This document shows positions 5,034-5,833 of a DNA stretch of 5,833 bases, one piece after another (position 1 is the first letter of the stretch; the number at the start of each line of letters is the position of its first letter). The DNA is taken from assembly GCA_046710875.1 (NCBI GenBank), contig JBKEHQ010000079.1, positions 1 through 5,833 of the forward strand, in the 5' to 3' direction. The notes beneath the pieces are model-generated. The model saw only the letters and a program-made list of their open reading frames with translations, ran no database searches and had not been told where the DNA came from. Source of the stretch: MGIIb-O3 sp046710875. GTDB lineage: Archaea; Thermoplasmatota; Poseidoniia; Poseidoniales; Thalassarchaeaceae. The translations under genes were made by a program, and so were the position numbers.

Positions 5034-5833
5034 ATGCATCTCACTAGAATAGAATTAGAAAACTTCAAATCTTTCGGTGGTAAGATAACCATCCCACTTG
5101 AGGAGGGTTTTACTGCAATAACTGGACCCAATGGTTCAGGTAAAAGCAACAGTGGAGATGCAATTCAGTTTGTTTTAGGTCCTAAGTCCACAAGAACTCT
5201 CAGGGCTTCAAATGTTGCAGAATTGATTTTCAATGGGGGAGGTTCAGGTAAACCTGCCAAATATATGAGTGCAACTCTTGTATTCTCGAATACTCCTGAG
5301 GCAGATGGCAGAAGAAGGCTAAGAATAGATTCTCAAGAAGTATCTTTCACACGTGCAGTAAAGATTAATCGAAAAGGAGATCCAGTATCGTCCTATTCAG
5401 TTAACGAAAATCCATGCACAGCAACAGAAATGAGGAGAATATTGGCCGAAGCTGGTTTAAGGGGAGATGGATATAACATAGTACTCCAAGGAGATGTCAC
5501 GACTCTTGCAACCATGACTCCTCACAAAAGACGTGGAGTTTTGGAAGAGGTTGCAGGCGTCACTGCATATGATGAAGAAATAAGGAAGGCTAACAACCAG
5601 AGAAAAAAGGTTGATAATAGTATAGAGACAATTGAAATTTTTGAAGAAGATCAAAAGAGCAGACTCAAAGATTTAGGTAAAGAAAGAGAACAAGCATTAA
5701 AATTTAAAGACTTAAAAGAAGATTTAGATAAATCAAAAATAACCTTACAACAATCACGTTTCAGGAATAAAGTCGATGAATTAAGGCTCCTTGGAGATGA
5801 AAGATCAAGATATATTGAGGATAAAGACAAACT
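5034..5833 (+). CDS. smc: Archaeal chromosome segregation protein SMC, N-terminal part (cut by the window edge)
   Basis: The first 266 residues of an SMC ATPase, normally about 1,150-1,200 residues long. SMC dimers bind and loop DNA to compact and separate chromosomes, usually with ScpA. The head opens with HLTRIELENFKSFGGK and Walker A GPNGSGKS (31-38). The R-loop Arg57 lies in TLRA, and LIFNGG (64-69) follows. GYNIVLQGDV (146-155) holds the Q-loop Gln152, and RRGVLEEVAGVTAYDEE (166-182) is the block before the coil. From about 183 onward the chain is charged heptad-like sequence, the start of the descending coiled coil. The FVLGPKSTRTLRASNV and YNIVLQGDV segments resemble euryarchaeal rather than bacterial SMC. 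Residue 40 is Ser where Ile or Val usually follows GKSN. The ABC signature and Walker B would be in the C-terminal head beyond the window. Rad50 is ruled out by the Q-loop and RRG block. Confidence 0.95.
   Translation, partial: MHLTRIELENFKSFGGKITIPLEEGFTAITGPNGSGKSNSGDAIQFVLGPKSTRTLRASNVAELIFNGGGSGKPAKYMSATLVFSNTPEADGRRRLRIDSQEVSFTRAVKINRKGDPVSSYSVNENPCTATEMRRILAEAGLRGDGYNIVLQGDVTTLATMTPHKRRGVLEEVAGVTAYDEEIRKANNQRKKVDNSIETIEIFEEDQKSRLKDLGKEREQALKFKDLKEDLDKSKITLQQSRFRNKVDELRLLGDERSRYIEDKDK

Noticed and set aside
4567..5149. Short open frames opposite the nadB and smc start regions
   Set aside because: They are antisense or out-of-frame shadows of well-supported genes, with no domain and no ribosome-binding site.
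1..5833. Search by eye for CRISPR arrays, insertion sequences, attachment sites, toxin-antitoxin or defence gene clusters
   Set aside because: No direct-repeat array, transposase or integrase motif, or defence-family domain is visible; the GIY-YIG protein alone is not enough to claim such a system.

Overview
The window looks like a piece of an AT-rich archaeal genome, most likely a planktonic marine euryarchaeon of the Thermoplasmatota (Marine Group II or III, 'Candidatus Poseidoniia'). The reasons are an SMC head domain of archaeal rather than bacterial type (archaeal-style LRASNVAELIFNGG and GYNIVLQGDVT segments), archaeal TATA-like boxes about 26 bases before likely transcript starts, an AGGTGAT Shine-Dalgarno match before smc, and generally low G+C. 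The lineage is an inference; no rRNA or other taxonomic marker is present.

Layout, left to right: (1) 2-607 (+), a GIY-YIG-fold protein cut by the left edge, which appears to lack the usual catalytic Arg and His and carries a Lys-rich tail. (2) 608-777, a T-run and small hairpin, a clear TATA box, then about 77 bases of unusually GC-rich leader that can fold into a hairpin with a possible pseudoknot. (3) 778-2046 (+), a complete RhlE-type DEAD-box RNA helicase with an Asn/Arg-rich tail. (4) 2056-2571 (-), a SOUL/HEBP-family putative haem-binding protein, convergent with the helicase. (5) 2655-3212 (+), an unrecognised protein with about five membrane segments, divergent from the SOUL gene. 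(6) 3216-4847 (-), nadB, L-aspartate oxidase, convergent with the membrane gene and complete, with its key catalytic residues present but several unusual substitutions. (7) 4848-5033, a divergent promoter region. (8) 5034 to the right edge (+), the N-terminal part of an archaeal SMC ATPase.

The genes alternate in direction (+ + - + - +) and form no evident operon. Convergent pairs are packed tightly (9 and 3 bases between stop codons). The functions are mostly unrelated: RNA remodelling, NAD biosynthesis, chromosome organisation, a possible haem binder, and two poorly understood proteins. I see no mobile element, CRISPR array, tRNA or rRNA, and no defence-type gene cluster. The most interesting unexplained signal is the structured leader in front of the helicase.
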